DNA of 64,000 nucleotides from NCBI GenBank assembly GCA_020186115.1, contig WSYJ01000036.1, positions 186,001 to 250,000 of the forward strand, read 5' to 3'. The position numbers were made by a program, and so were the translations under genes. The first letter of the stretch is position 1, and each line of letters begins with the position of its first letter. The notes beneath the pieces are model-generated. The model was not told the DNA's origin and ran no database searches. It saw nothing but the letters and a program-made list of their open reading frames with translations. The stretch is from Histomonas meleagridis (Eukaryota > Parabasalia > Tritrichomonadida > Dientamoebidae). Shown piece after piece: positions 29,571 to 40,700 of the stretch.

Positions 29571-29813
29571 AGAAAAAAATGTACTTAGTTTTGCAATGTT
29601 GGAAATATTTTTGTCTTATTGTTTTTGATTCATCAATTGTTATGTTATTTTTAAAATATTTTTTTGTGAATTCAAACCTTAAAAACGTTATTCTTTCATG
29701 AAGTGTTGATATATTTCTTAACATTAGTAGTAACATTTTTGAATTGTCAATTAATCTCATTCTGATCAAAAACTCATAAACATATTAATTTAAATCAATC
29801 AAAAAGATATAGA
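29571..29813. other. Intergenic
   Basis: AT-rich; a 77-codon minus-strand frame here has no protein-like content. Confidence 0.5.
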
Positions 29814-31070
29814 ATGTTTGATATTAAAAATCTCTTTTATGCGTGCTTTCAAGCGATAAAATGTTGGGTTGTGGCAATTGGCAGAAATTCGTTAAAGTGC
29901 CAAATAAAAATGCTCTCAAAAGACCAACTTGACTTCTACTTTGAACATTTAGTTGACGATTTCTGGATTACCATTAAAGGTAAGAAATATGGGGTGAACA
30001 GGTCGTTAGCTTCATCATTATCAAAATATATTTCAGAAATTGATCCATCAAGTAGCGAAATTACCTTGGATATTGATGATCCACATGACTGCTTCCCATT
30101 AGTCATTGACTTTTTGCATGGAAAGAAAATCGAAATTACGACATTAAATGATTACTCAATTCAACAAATTGCCGAATTTTTACAAATAGAATCACTTTTA
30201 AACCTAACAAGGCAGTCACTTGAAGAGCCACTTACTCCTAAAAACGTCCGTGATCGCCTTTATCAAAATCCGAATAATGAAACTTATTTAAATTATCTCT
30301 ATGAGAATATCGAATCAATTCGTAACGAAAACTCACTTACTCAGTTTGAACCAGACATTTTACTTAAGGTCAAGAACTTTACCAAGAGTAATTTTACTTC
30401 TGTTAAATCTCGATACACATTTTATTTTGATTGTTGTATCTCATTTCCAACACTTGTAACACAGTTCCTCACCAACGACGACATTCGACAGATCCCAGAA
30501 GAAGTTCTTTCTCTTCTTGTTTCCGACGAAAAATATTCGACATTAGACGACATAATTCCATTTTATCCGATTGCGCAAAATTTGTATCATCAAGTTGAAG
30601 ATAACAAACACCAATACCAAAACTTATTAGTTCAATGTGAAGAGAGTATGAAAGAGAAAGAAGACATCATTTCGAAGAGAGACAAATACAAAGAACTTGC
30701 CGAAATGAAAGAAAAGAACGAAAAACTTTATAATGACATCAAAGAGTTTTCGAATGACTTCCAAGAGAACTCTCGAATTAATGTTTTAAATGACTACAAA
30801 GTATCGCAAAACACTTTGGACGAAATCCAAAACAACATAAAAGAAATCGAAGAACAAATTAGTATGAAAAAAAGTAATTGCAAACAAGAGAACTTGAGGA
30901 ACTCTTGCGCAGAAGCGGAAGATACTTTGGAAGATTTGGCAATGTGCTTAAACAAGTTGCTGCCAAATGACACAGACATCGAAATGATTTTGGAGGAAAC
31001 CGAAAAAATCGCAAAAAATTTGGGAAATTTGGCACAAGAAGCGTTCAATGTTTTGGAGCCGAATTCTTAA
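29814..31070 (+). CDS. BTB/POZ-like and coiled-coil protein
   Basis: 418 residues. From about residue 40 the sequence has the layout of a trichomonad BTB-type domain: DFWITIKGKKYGVNRSLASSLSKYI, SSEITLDIDDPHDCFPLVID FLHG, then SIQQIAEFLQIESLLN (the strand, helix and F..L..YLYTG-like order of BTB/POZ). A helical middle part follows, then a coiled coil from about 265 to 400 (QCEESMKEKEDIISKRDKYK, LAEMKEKNEKLYNDIKEF). Such proteins usually act as adaptors that dimerise, some for ubiquitin ligases. Met33 (MLSKDQLDFYF) may be the true start, since the stretch before it is atypical. The domain call is by pattern and the function is unproven. Confidence 0.72.
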   Translation: MFDIKNLFYACFQAIKCWVVAIGRNSLKCQIKMLSKDQLDFYFEHLVDDFWITIKGKKYGVNRSLASSLSKYISEIDPSSSEITLDIDDPHDCFPLVIDFLHGKKIEITTLNDYSIQQIAEFLQIESLLNLTRQSLEEPLTPKNVRDRLYQNPNNETYLNYLYENIESIRNENSLTQFEPDILLKVKNFTKSNFTSVKSRYTFYFDCCISFPTLVTQFLTNDDIRQIPEEVLSLLVSDEKYSTLDDIIPFYPIAQNLYHQVEDNKHQYQNLLVQCEESMKEKEDIISKRDKYKELAEMKEKNEKLYNDIKEFSNDFQENSRINVLNDYKVSQNTLDEIQNNIKEIEEQISMKKSNCKQENLRNSCAEAEDTLEDLAMCLNKLLPNDTDIEMILEETEKIAKNLGNLAQEAFNVLEPNS

Positions 31071-31162
31071 TGAAATTATTAATAAAACATTTTCTGCATA
31101 TTTTATTTATTAAGTAATTTGTTTAAAATTTTTATGCAAATCTCAAAACATTAAATTAGAAA

Positions 31163-31850
31163 TTATTCTGTGACACCGTGATCATGAAGTAATGTAATTA
31201 TTTCATTATATTCATTTTTTATTGCAAACATATGCGCTGACATAAATAATTCAAATATTTTCCAAATTTTATTTTGAAATATAATATTATTAAAATGATT
31301 GATATTTGAAACAAAAAAAATATTTTTCGCATTAAGATCAATTCCTTCTTGTTCGAGAAGCAATTTAACTATTTCTATATGACCATTTTCAGATGCTTTA
31401 ATAAGTGGTGTTTCAAATGTTTTAAACAATTTCCAAATATTATTTTGAAATATTATAAAATTATTGAAACAAAATTTAAATAAAATAAATAAATATTTTT
31501 AGTATTAATATCATTTCCTTTTTGTTCAAGAAGTAGTTTCACTATTTCTGTATGACCATTTGAAGATGCTTCCATAAGTGCTGTATTAAATATTTAAAAT
31601 AATTTTTAAATATTATCTTGAAATATAAAATTATTAAAATAGATTATAAATAAAACAAATAAATATCTTTAGCATTAATATCAATTACTTCTTGAACAAG
31701 AAGTAATTAAACTATTTCTATTCGATTTTTAAAAGATGCTTTAATAAGTGCTGTATATAATAATTAAAATAATTTCCAAATATTATTTTGAAATAAAAAA
31801 TTATTAAAATATAGTCTATTAAATAAAACAAATAAATATCTTCAGCACAA
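31163..31850 (-). pseudogene. Ankyrin-unit array relic without its DUF3447 part
   Basis: On the minus strand, ankyrin units sit at anchors 31750, 31580, 31407 and 31236 (steps 170, 173, 171). The last two are in one frame because the step happens to be 171, and the final unit (MFAIKNEYNEIITLLHDHGVTE) ends in its own stop. The array stops abruptly at about 31850 at a short GC-richer sequence, CAACTCCCGGTACGATCAGA, not seen in any other array. No DUF3447 domain lies upstream, so the locus is truncated. Confidence 0.75.
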
Positions 31851-31915
31851 CTCCCGGTACGATCAGATTCCACTTTTTGAATTAAACATAAAAATGAAAA
31901 AAATTTTTTATTCAT

Positions 31916-32072
31916 ATTTTAATATTTAAATATAATATTCAAGAAATACTTATATAATTTTTATTACAACAATGTGTTCTTTTCTTGTCGTATAGGTTTA
32001 TTATAAATGATTGATTATTCATCGATGTATAAATTATTCAATTTTATTTTTTTCCAAAGATTTTGTTTTATT
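31916..32072. other. Intergenic
   Basis: AT-rich spacer between the ankyrin relic and the next relic. Confidence 0.5.
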
Positions 32073-32797
32073 ACTCAGTAGGTGATGGAGGATGAGATTG
32101 TGGTTGAGGTTGCGCAAAACCTTGAGGCTTGTTCAGTCTGCTTATAAGAAGTTTTTAATATGACACGATCAGTTGATATAAACTTCGTTCCCATGTGTCC
32201 TTTTAAATCTAATTTATGACTTCGCTTCATTGTACCAAAATTTTTAAGATTTCATCAAGTTAACCATGAACATTATAATCTGTGTAACTTTCGCTTTCAC
32301 TAAGGTCACTGCATTGATTTTTTTCTTGGTAGAAAAAAGTGAACTTTGGGAATCATCAATTTGTTGAAAGGTTTCATTTTCAATTGGAATGTTAAAATAT
32401 AAACGCGTAGACAAAATAAGGCGGATAAGGGTTCATTGATTTCAAATGATTCTATCTGATCTAACTCATTTTCTTCAAGATAATTTAAAAAAGAATAATT
32501 TAATTTTTTCTTCTTCCCTAAAACTGAAACAATTACGAATGAGAATGCAAGAAGTGGATAATGCAATCAAAGCTTTTCTTCATAGAAAAAATATGCTTGA
32601 ATAAATTGAAGATCTGGGCAAATTCTTTTAAAGTTTGTTTGTTGATCACAAAAAATGCAATTGTATAGTTTATCAAACCAAAATCTTCGGTTATTGTATT
32701 CAAAAATCATGTGATAATTGGCCGAGCACTTAAGGCTACTTTGGAAAGATGGAAGGAAATAATATTTCTGAAGTAATGCCAAAATACTTTGAAACAC
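32073..32797 (-). pseudogene. Decayed gene of unknown family
   Basis: From 32797 a frame runs for 76 codons (YNNRRFWFDKLYNCIFCDQQ, then RICPDLQFIQAYFFYEEKL), meets one TGA at 32567, and continues in the same frame for 86 more (LNYLEENELDQIESFEINEP). Further left, protein-like pieces in other frames appear (KRSHKLDLKGHMGTKFISTD; and a proline-rich end, GFAQPQPQSHPPSPTE, with a stop). This looks like one decayed gene. It overlaps the start of the divergent IBD gene by about 50 bases. The family is not recognised. Confidence 0.4.
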
Positions 32798-33447
32798 TTT
32801 CTCCAGAAGACCAGGAAGAATACAAAAAACTTAGAGCAATCCTTTCGTCAAAAGATTGTAGAAATAATCGTGGTCAAAGATTAACCAAATTCTCTGAAAT
32901 GTTATCTGCAATCCAGAAATTTTGCATCAGAAACGACCAAAATGATTCTAATAGATGTCTTGTCTGTGGTATTTGCTGGTTACCTAACGGCATAGCAATT
33001 AACACAAGACAATTAAGATTACTAATTGACAAGTGCAAATCTTCAATTAATGGGTCTCTTCAAAGGATTGGGTTTTCAGCAGTTTCCATGAAAGATGATT
33101 CATACAATAAGCTTTATGCTGTTATCCCTCAACTAAAAAATAACTACAAAGAAACCAGAGAATGGTCAATCAGACAGACAACCTTTTCCACACCACAAGC
33201 AGAAATACCAGTATTTACGCCTGATCAAAAGTACATGTTTCCAACACCAGCTCCAACATTTCCACAAGTACAAACACCTCAACCGAACATGGCACAACTT
33301 GGAATGAGCAATAATTCATTCGATCCAGATTATCAAAATGAGACCATTCCTCCAGAAGTTGATGATTGGAATGATCCCTTTTGTCTTACTCCTTCGTTTG
33401 TATTCGATGATAGTCAAGGATATAATGATGACGATCAATTTATGTGA
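32749..33447 (+). CDS. Initiator-binding protein, IBD domain (IBP39-like)
   Basis: A 232-residue nuclear DNA-binding protein. Residues 1 to about 130 match the trichomonad initiator-binding domain: YFETLSPEDQEEYKKLRAIL, SSKDCRNNRGQRLTKFSEML, then the hallmark RCLVCGICWLPNGIAINTRQ followed by LRLLIDKCKSSINGSLQRIG. In T. vaginalis, IBP39 uses this winged-helix domain to recognise the TCA+1YTW initiator and place RNA polymerase II. The rest here is a Pro/Gln/Asn-rich linker with an acidic end (DDSQGYNDDDQF), without the second folded domain of IBP39, so this is a shorter paralogue. The tail could act as an activation region. Confidence 0.9.
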   Translation: MEGNNISEVMPKYFETLSPEDQEEYKKLRAILSSKDCRNNRGQRLTKFSEMLSAIQKFCIRNDQNDSNRCLVCGICWLPNGIAINTRQLRLLIDKCKSSINGSLQRIGFSAVSMKDDSYNKLYAVIPQLKNNYKETREWSIRQTTFSTPQAEIPVFTPDQKYMFPTPAPTFPQVQTPQPNMAQLGMSNNSFDPDYQNETIPPEVDDWNDPFCLTPSFVFDDSQGYNDDDQFM

Positions 33448-33627
33448 TTAATTTATAATAAATATTTGAAAAATAAAATGTATTTTAATAATAAATGTCA
33501 ACGCTTTGTTAGTAATACTTAACCATCTACAAAACTTTTATTTCTTGTGATCAAATTTGTGCAAAATCTGCCTCTGTGAAAATAATAACAACAGCTGTTA
33601 ATATATTGACTCAAAATTCAATTAAAA

Positions 33628-33634
33628 ACGTTTA
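33628..33634 (+). promoter_or_regulatory. ACGTTTA element before the Rho-like gene
   Basis: ACGTTTA ends eight bases before the ATG at 33643 and is followed by CTCAAAA, a weak initiator-like sequence. It is one of several ATG-proximal ACGTTTA/ACGTTAA sites in the window. Confidence 0.4.
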
Positions 33635-33642
33635 CCTCAAAA

Positions 33643-34392
33643 ATGGTTGAATCTGTCAAGTGCACCGTCGTTGGTGATAGCCAAATAGGGAAAACAAGCC
33701 TTATTGTGACGTTCTGTAGTGGGTGGTTCCCAAAGGATTACATTCCGACTGAGACCAATAATTTTTCAAAAACAATCCTTTTCGATGATAACCCAATTGA
33801 TATAAGGCCATTTGATACTATGTCACAAGAAGAATACGAAGAAATCCGTTCTATTACTTATGAAGGAACTGATGTTTTCATTATTTGCTTTTCTTTGATT
33901 GAACCTAAAACGTTGGAAAGTGTAGAATCAAAATGGATCAAAGAGGCACATGACTTTAGTGAAGAAGCTCCGATTGTCCTTGTAGGCCTAAAGAAAGACC
34001 TTCGTGATTCATTTGTTGAAGATCCAAATAACACTGAATTAAAGCCAATTCCAATAAAAGATGGACAAGCAATGAAAGAGAAAATAGGGGCTTATGACTA
34101 TATCGAATGCTCGTGTCTTACCAAATCTAACATTGACAAAGTTTTCGAAACTGCTCTGAAGGCTGTTACCCACCAATCACAACAAGACGAAGGCGAAGAA
34201 TCAGAGCCAAGCGAAAAACCAGCGCCAGTTGAACAACCAACTCCAATTGAAAAACCATCTCAAGTTGTACAACAACCTGCACCTGTACAGCAACCAACAA
34301 AAGAAACTGAGGAAAAAAAGACAACCGAAGAGCGTCCAAGCGCAAAAACAAGCGAAGAACAACATCACCAAGAGCCATGCAATCTTTTATAA
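33643..34392 (+). CDS. Atypical Rho-family small GTPase with long C-terminal extension
   Basis: 249 residues. The G domain (1 to about 175) is Rho/Rac-like: VKCTVVGDSQIGKTSLIVTF, WFPKDYIPTETNNF, an IVLVGLKKDLRD guanine motif and YIECSCLT. Two normally invariant glycines are changed: the P-loop position equal to Rac Gly12 is Ser13, and in the DxxG motif the sequence is FDTMSQ, so Rac Gly60 is Ser61. Gln61 is kept. These changes should weaken nucleotide cycling. A Pro/Glu/Gln-rich tail of about 75 residues follows, ending CNLL, a CAAX box predicted for geranylgeranylation. The likely role is a constitutive or slow-cycling membrane scaffold for actin regulation. Confidence 0.85.
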   Translation: MVESVKCTVVGDSQIGKTSLIVTFCSGWFPKDYIPTETNNFSKTILFDDNPIDIRPFDTMSQEEYEEIRSITYEGTDVFIICFSLIEPKTLESVESKWIKEAHDFSEEAPIVLVGLKKDLRDSFVEDPNNTELKPIPIKDGQAMKEKIGAYDYIECSCLTKSNIDKVFETALKAVTHQSQQDEGEESEPSEKPAPVEQPTPIEKPSQVVQQPAPVQQPTKETEEKKTTEERPSAKTSEEQHHQEPCNLL

Positions 34393-34692
34393 ACATTTGT
34401 TTCCCTCAAATATTGGTATACCATCCAATAAACTTTTTTTGTTTTTTTGTAATTTTAGATAACAAAAAATATGTTAACCAACTTTTTATGATAATAAATT
34501 ATCAGATAAAAAGTTGGAATTAGTTTGTAAGAATATTTTCTAAAAACAGTTGTTTTGTCGTTTCAAGTGTTCTAACAAAAATATCTTAAAAAATATTAAA
34601 GAAAGGCTTTGGAAGATGAACCCGCCTCATTGTATAACGTTCATATATCGTCAAACAGACCCCTCAAAATTAACGCGGTACCGCGCAAATTA

Positions 34693-34707
34693 TTGTACGT
34701 TAAATCC
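34693..34707 (+). promoter_or_regulatory. TGTACGTTAAA element
   Basis: TTGTACGTTAAATCC lies just before the ATG at 34713. TGTACGTTAA also occurs at 43756-43765 and, inverted, at 60873-60882. Confidence 0.4.
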
Positions 34708-34712
34708 AAAAA

Positions 34713-37679
34713 ATGATCTCCACATCTAGCATCGAAGCTATGATGAAAAAGATCAATGACTTAAATTTCAGTTCTATTTCAGATACATCTTTTCTTGAAG
34801 AAGAAGATAATTTCAGTATTCCAGAATCTCAAAATAATGAAAAAAATTATTCGAATGACACAGATACTTCACCTGTATTATCCGATTTTGATAAGCCAAG
34901 TTATGATGAATTCGAAAATGAAAAGTCAAAATTTCTTAATAAATTTAGAGCAATTTCAGGAAAAAATGTTAGTTCTTTTGATGATGTCATTAATGAATAC
35001 AAAAAACTACAGAAAAGTAACAGTAAACAGGAATTTTATGACAGGTTTAATGAAAGGTATAAAACTCAAATTTCCTCATTTTCAGGATTAACAAATTTCA
35101 TAGATTCCTTAAATCAAAGAAAGAGCGGTAATAATTCATCAGCAAATGAATATGAATCTCTTAAAGAACAAGTCGAATCCTTAAAGAAATCCAAAAAATC
35201 ATATGAATTTGCTTTAACAAATCTCGAAGAACTTCTTGAATCTCAAATAAACGAAATAAAAAGTTTATCTGAACAACGAAATGAACTTGTTCAACAACTT
35301 CAAAAACTTGATAATTTATGTCATCAAATTGATGATGCTGGACATAATCTCGAATTACAACTAAAGAACCAACAAATAGCCATTACTGAGTCCAAAGAAG
35401 AACCAGTAAAACAAATTCAAAACGAAATAAATGATAATTATGAATTACTTGCAAAAATGATAAAAACAGTTAATAATATTGAAGATGATTCCATAACTGA
35501 GAAAATAAATGAAATAAAAGAAAATACTAATCTAACAGTTGAAGATAGAATTATCAATATAATCACATGTATAATTAAAAAGTTTAATAAAATAGTTACA
35601 GAAACAAACATTATTTCACAAAATATTAAAAACAAAGAATCAGAGAACAAAAAACTTAAAAATAAATGTGTTGATATATTACATTCATTTGAAGAAGAGT
35701 TAAGATTTTTACAAAAGTTAGTAAATTCCAAAGAATTACAAAATATTATTTTTTATAGAACTTCAATTGGATCTCCTTTAGCATTTGAAAAAGATGAAAA
35801 AGAAGAATTAATTCGAAGATGCTCATCAATTGGCGCATTTATAGATGAGAAAATAGGAGAAATAACACAAGAAAATGTTTTATCAATTGTAGGAGATATA
35901 GAAAACATCGATTCAAATCAAATATTTGAACTTTTACAACCAACAAATATTGAAAAAAAGATTGAAAAAATTTTTAATGAACTAAGTGAAACCGATTCAG
36001 TTTCAACAAGACATTTAGTTGATTTATTTGTTGCTCAAATAATAATGAATGAAATTCTGAAATCATATGTATGTGATTTAAGAGATCATTTATCTGATTC
36101 ACAACAAGATGTATATAACTTTGAAAAACTTACCAAAGAAAATGAAAAACTTTCAAAAGATAATCAAAAGGTTAATAAAGAAAATCAACAATTAATAAGA
36201 AGTCTTAAGAAATTATTACATAGACAAAAGAAAGCACAAAGACAAATTGCTAAAGTTTATCCAATTGATCAAAACTTAGATTTTTGTACGAATATTTTAA
36301 ATTTATTAAAAATTCTTCATAAACAATCAAATGAAATAATTAGCACTAGTTCTTCTTCACAATCAGAATATGTAAATGAAGATTTGTTAAAACAAATTGA
36401 AGATGCACATCAACAAATAGAAGAACTTCAGAAAATAGTTAATGAACAAACACAAAATGTTGAAAATCAAATCAAGTCATATGAAGAAAAGATCAAAGAG
36501 TTAACAGAAAATATTGATAATAATAAAAAGGAAATTGAAGAATTAAGTAATGATAAAGAAAATTTAACATCATCACTTGAAATTTCGATTCAAAAATTAA
36601 AAGAAGCCAATGAACATATCAAAGAAATCGAGAATAAAAACAATTCAATTATAAATGAAAAACAACAACTTGAAAAAGAGAAACAAAATCTTGAAAACAA
36701 AAACATAAAATTCAAATCAATAAAAGTTCAATATGAAGAAGCTATTAAAGAACTTCAAAAAATAAGGAAACAAAAGGAAGAAATTGTTGAAGAAAATCAA
36801 ACTTTAAAGAAACAAAATGATAATATTTTAAGTGAAAATGCTAATTTAAAGAATGAAAACAAATCTCTTTCACTTAAAAATAAATCAATTGAAGAGAAAT
36901 TCACAGTCGAAAAGAACACATTATTATCACAAATTAAAGCAAGCACAACAATGGCTAAATCAGATATTGATCGAATTCAGAAACAATATGAACAGAAACT
37001 TACAGACATTTTTAACAAAACTAAAGCAATTTTAATGAACATCAAAATCAATGAAATTCCTAATGATGTAAATGATGCATTTGATCTTTTAATCATTCAA
37101 ATCAAAAACATGAAATCATATATTTCACATAATTTATCAAAGAATGAAGAAATTCAAAAGATTCAAAAGCTCTTAAAAGTCCAAGCAGGTTCACCATTAT
37201 TACCAAAGATTCAAAAATTAATCGAAACAAATCAAAGCATTCAATCTGAATATGAAAAAATCAAAGAAGATAATGAATCAATAATAAAAGCACATGAAAA
37301 GATACAAAGAGATTTTTCAAAGGTTCAATCACAGATTATAGCTCTTGCTCAATGGGAAGCTTGGGCCAAAAGAATGATACGTATTATACGTGAAACTCCA
37401 TGTAAGAATTTTAATCATGAACAACTCCGTTTAACTATTGAAGAAACCCTTTTATCATCAGTATCAAACAGAACAATGTTTTTCAGAATTGAAATGTTAA
37501 GAGAAGAAAAGAAATTATTGCAAATGCATCAAAGACAAATAATGGAAAAGAACAATCACAAAAAGCCTCATTTTAATTCTGTTTTAATTGTATTGTTAGC
37601 TGTAAGAAAAATCCAAAAAACTTCTGGATATGTTCCAATAAAATTAAGTACTCCTTCAATACATAATCGGAAAAAATAA
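34713..37679 (+). CDS. Large coiled-coil protein
   Basis: 988 residues, unrecognised at family level. An acidic, Ser/Asn-rich N-terminus (about 1-90) leads into nearly continuous heptad coiled coil from about 150 to 900 (LKKSKKSYEFALTNLEELLE, LKEANEHIKEIENKNNSI, KENQQLIRSLKKLLHRQKKA). A more globular C-terminus with ALAQWEAWAKRMIRIIRETP and a basic end follows. The length and heptads suggest a filamentous or tethering protein of the cytoskeleton, basal bodies or Golgi, all prominent in trichomonads. No motor or membrane segment is seen. The gene abuts the AIR9-like gene on the same strand. Confidence 0.85.
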   Translation: MISTSSIEAMMKKINDLNFSSISDTSFLEEEDNFSIPESQNNEKNYSNDTDTSPVLSDFDKPSYDEFENEKSKFLNKFRAISGKNVSSFDDVINEYKKLQKSNSKQEFYDRFNERYKTQISSFSGLTNFIDSLNQRKSGNNSSANEYESLKEQVESLKKSKKSYEFALTNLEELLESQINEIKSLSEQRNELVQQLQKLDNLCHQIDDAGHNLELQLKNQQIAITESKEEPVKQIQNEINDNYELLAKMIKTVNNIEDDSITEKINEIKENTNLTVEDRIINIITCIIKKFNKIVTETNIISQNIKNKESENKKLKNKCVDILHSFEEELRFLQKLVNSKELQNIIFYRTSIGSPLAFEKDEKEELIRRCSSIGAFIDEKIGEITQENVLSIVGDIENIDSNQIFELLQPTNIEKKIEKIFNELSETDSVSTRHLVDLFVAQIIMNEILKSYVCDLRDHLSDSQQDVYNFEKLTKENEKLSKDNQKVNKENQQLIRSLKKLLHRQKKAQRQIAKVYPIDQNLDFCTNILNLLKILHKQSNEIISTSSSSQSEYVNEDLLKQIEDAHQQIEELQKIVNEQTQNVENQIKSYEEKIKELTENIDNNKKEIEELSNDKENLTSSLEISIQKLKEANEHIKEIENKNNSIINEKQQLEKEKQNLENKNIKFKSIKVQYEEAIKELQKIRKQKEEIVEENQTLKKQNDNILSENANLKNENKSLSLKNKSIEEKFTVEKNTLLSQIKASTTMAKSDIDRIQKQYEQKLTDIFNKTKAILMNIKINEIPNDVNDAFDLLIIQIKNMKSYISHNLSKNEEIQKIQKLLKVQAGSPLLPKIQKLIETNQSIQSEYEKIKEDNESIIKAHEKIQRDFSKVQSQIIALAQWEAWAKRMIRIIRETPCKNFNHEQLRLTIEETLLSSVSNRTMFFRIEMLREEKKLLQMHQRQIMEKNNHKKPHFNSVLIVLLAVRKIQKTSGYVPIKLSTPSIHNRKK

Positions 37680-37778
37680 TGTGTGTGTGTGTATGTTTTG
37701 TTTTTAATAAATTATGTTTTAAAATTCTTGTTTTTTTGGATTTTATTAAAAAAGTGAACACAAAAAGTGTAAAAATAA

Positions 37779-37784
37779 ACGTTT
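37779..37784 (+). promoter_or_regulatory. ACGTTT element before the AIR9-like gene
   Basis: ACGTTT eight bases before the ATG at 37793. It supports that ATG over the one at 37679, which overlaps the previous stop codon and a TG repeat. Confidence 0.35.
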
Positions 37785-37792
37785 CCGCAAGA

Positions 37793-40700
37793 ATGCAAAG
37801 CAGCAAAACAAAGTCACCTAACAGAAATAAGTTATCTAATCAGAAGCGTTTCGTCGCAAGTGGAAATCTTGGTTCACCTTTAAGACAGAAAAAAACAGAT
37901 AATTCATTTTCTGATAATATGTCTGAAACATCAGAAAATTCATTTACTTTACAAGCTGAACAATCCGGGGAGCAAAGAGCTAAAAAAGCTCTCTCTTCTG
38001 TTGTCAATGAAGTACCAAGAGCTCAACGTGAATTATCATATTCAAATCTTACCTATCTTGATTTATCATATTCACCGCTTAAAACGCCCAATTTTTCTAC
38101 TCTTTCACAAAATCTTTCAGTATTAAAATTATCAGGTGTACCAATAAATCAAAAAATTCCAACTTTACAATCACTTAGAACACTTTTTGCTGACAATTGC
38201 AAACTAAATAATTTTGATTATATTCAAAGTCTTCCAAATCTTCGATACTTATCTCTTTCCAACAATAATCTTACAACATTTAAAGGATTACCAAGTTTTC
38301 CTCTCTTAAAATCCATTGATCTTAGTTCCAACAAAACCAGTTTCCCCACCGTTGACATTATTTCAGCCATTGGCTCCTTATATCTAGAAACGGTTAATCG
38401 CAATTCGATCACATCAAATGATTTCCAAACAGCGTTTTCACGCTCGCCACTTGTTGGTTATTCATTACGCCAAGGGAAACCATTAAATTCATCGGAAGAT
38501 TCCATTACATATCTTACTCAAGATCTCAAGAAATCACTTGGCAAGCAATTCAAAACTGGTGAATTATTAATCGAGAACAATAAAATAATAACAATTCCCT
38601 ATACCAATGCCACAAACATCCGATGGTATATGTCGAAATATCCTACTTCCCAAGAGAACGAAGAGTGGATCATCATCAAAGAATTCAAGACGCGAAAACT
38701 TGTTATTAATCAAAGTATGCAACAACGTCTTATTAAAGCTGAATTCCAACTCAAGAATATACCTAAGACCAAATTTTCGATGTACACTTCGAATATCATT
38801 TGCATCGAAGAAGAAGACAAACTTACGATGCCATTTCCAATCGCCATCAATGTAAAAGGTGAATTTACGGAAGGCAATTTAATAACATTTTATCCATTAC
38901 AAATCCCATATACATATAAATGGTATTTATATCATCAGATATATAAACAAGGAAAACAAGTTTCGGAAGAAAACACTTTTGTTATTGATAAGTCATTAAT
39001 TGGGGAGAAATTAGTATTAACAATTGAACCATTTATTAACAAATTCCCCGAATTAAAATTCCAAAAGATTCATTACGTTACTGACACAATAAAACGACAA
39101 ATACCAATTGTTAAAGGAATCAAATTTCCTGATGAATTATTCGAAGGAAAAGAGATCAAATTTAATCATCAAATCATACCACAACGCGAAGGATTTTCCG
39201 AAATATATATTGAGAAATCAACATCATTAACAAGTAATTGGAAAGTTATTTGTCAATTAGATAAAGATAACTTGAAATATATACCGACAAAAGATGACGT
39301 TGATTATTATTTACGTGTTTCTTATTTACCTATACTTGATGATGAATCAACAACTATTAATGAAATCCCTTATTACTTTTATAGTAATAATTCAGTAAAA
39401 CCAACTTTGCCAACATTTAAAAACGTTGAAATTATAGGTAAATTAGAAACTGGTCAATCAATAGTTGTTAATGGTACTTATGAAGGAGGTCGAAAAGGAA
39501 AATGTTTATACAAGTGGTACTTTTCGAATAAATCATTCATCAGGAATAAGCCAATTGAAGCACAATCAATTAATTTTATAGTGAATAATGAAAATGGGAT
39601 ATTACGACTTAAAAAAAAATATCTGAATTTATATATAGCAGTAGAAATAATTCCTGTTAGAGATGATAATTGTAATGGTAAATCGATTTTTGTTTTTGGA
39701 GATAAACAAATTACTGAAGGTAAGAAAACAAATGAATTAATTAAAGGTAACAAAACATTTGAAATATATCAACAAATTTCATTTCTATATGAATTTAAAT
39801 GGTATCGAATTCATTCCAAATCGAATTTAGAATTAATTAATAAAGGAAAAAAATATACACCGAACATAAATGACTCAGGAAAATATATAAAATTAGAATC
39901 AAATGATGGTAAACATGATGAAATTATATACATTAATGAAAACATATCATTAGAAATCAAAGACTTTAAGATTTCATATGACTCATGTAAAATTGGCTCC
40001 GAAATATATTTACCCGAAACATTTTATTATGAAAACTCGATCGAAATCCAATCGAATTCGAACACTGAAATCGATTGGGTACGAATAAACCCGAAAAATA
40101 ATCAACAACAAGTCATTGCTATTAATATTAATCCATATGTATTACATGAGAATGATATTGGCCATAAAATCAAAGCGATATATTATATATTAGATTCGGA
40201 TGATTCTATTATTAAATATAAAGAATCATCAAATATTACTGATGTAATATATCGTACAGAAGCGGATAATTTCATATGTAATATAAAAGGAGAATTAAAA
40301 GTCGGCGAAGAATTATCTGTTGAACATGAAAACCCAATTTATTCAATCAAATGGTTGAAAAAGAATTATTATGATAAGTTCGATTTAATAATAGAATATG
40401 TTTTCGATCATATCGATGATGAAAATAATATTATATATTATAAAAATAATAAAAATGATTCGATCGCAGATAATTTAAGATTAAAATTATCTGACGCTGA
40501 ATGCGATTGTTTCATTAAAGCTGAAGTTATATTCGCTGAACTTGATGATAATATTTTGATTCCGTTAAACGAGAAAAATCCTTTGGTGGTTAACGCTGTT
40601 AAAGAAAGAGTGAAACCAATAGATTTCGCAATCGTTTTACCAAATAATTATCAAAACTTTTTATCAGAAGGAACAACACTTAAACTCGAAACGATAGGAA

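Noticed and set aside
37679-37792. N-terminal extension of the AIR9-like protein starting at a TG repeat
   Set aside because: The segment MCVCVCFVF comes from a TG microsatellite, overlaps the previous stop codon, and an ACGTTT element precedes the later ATG.
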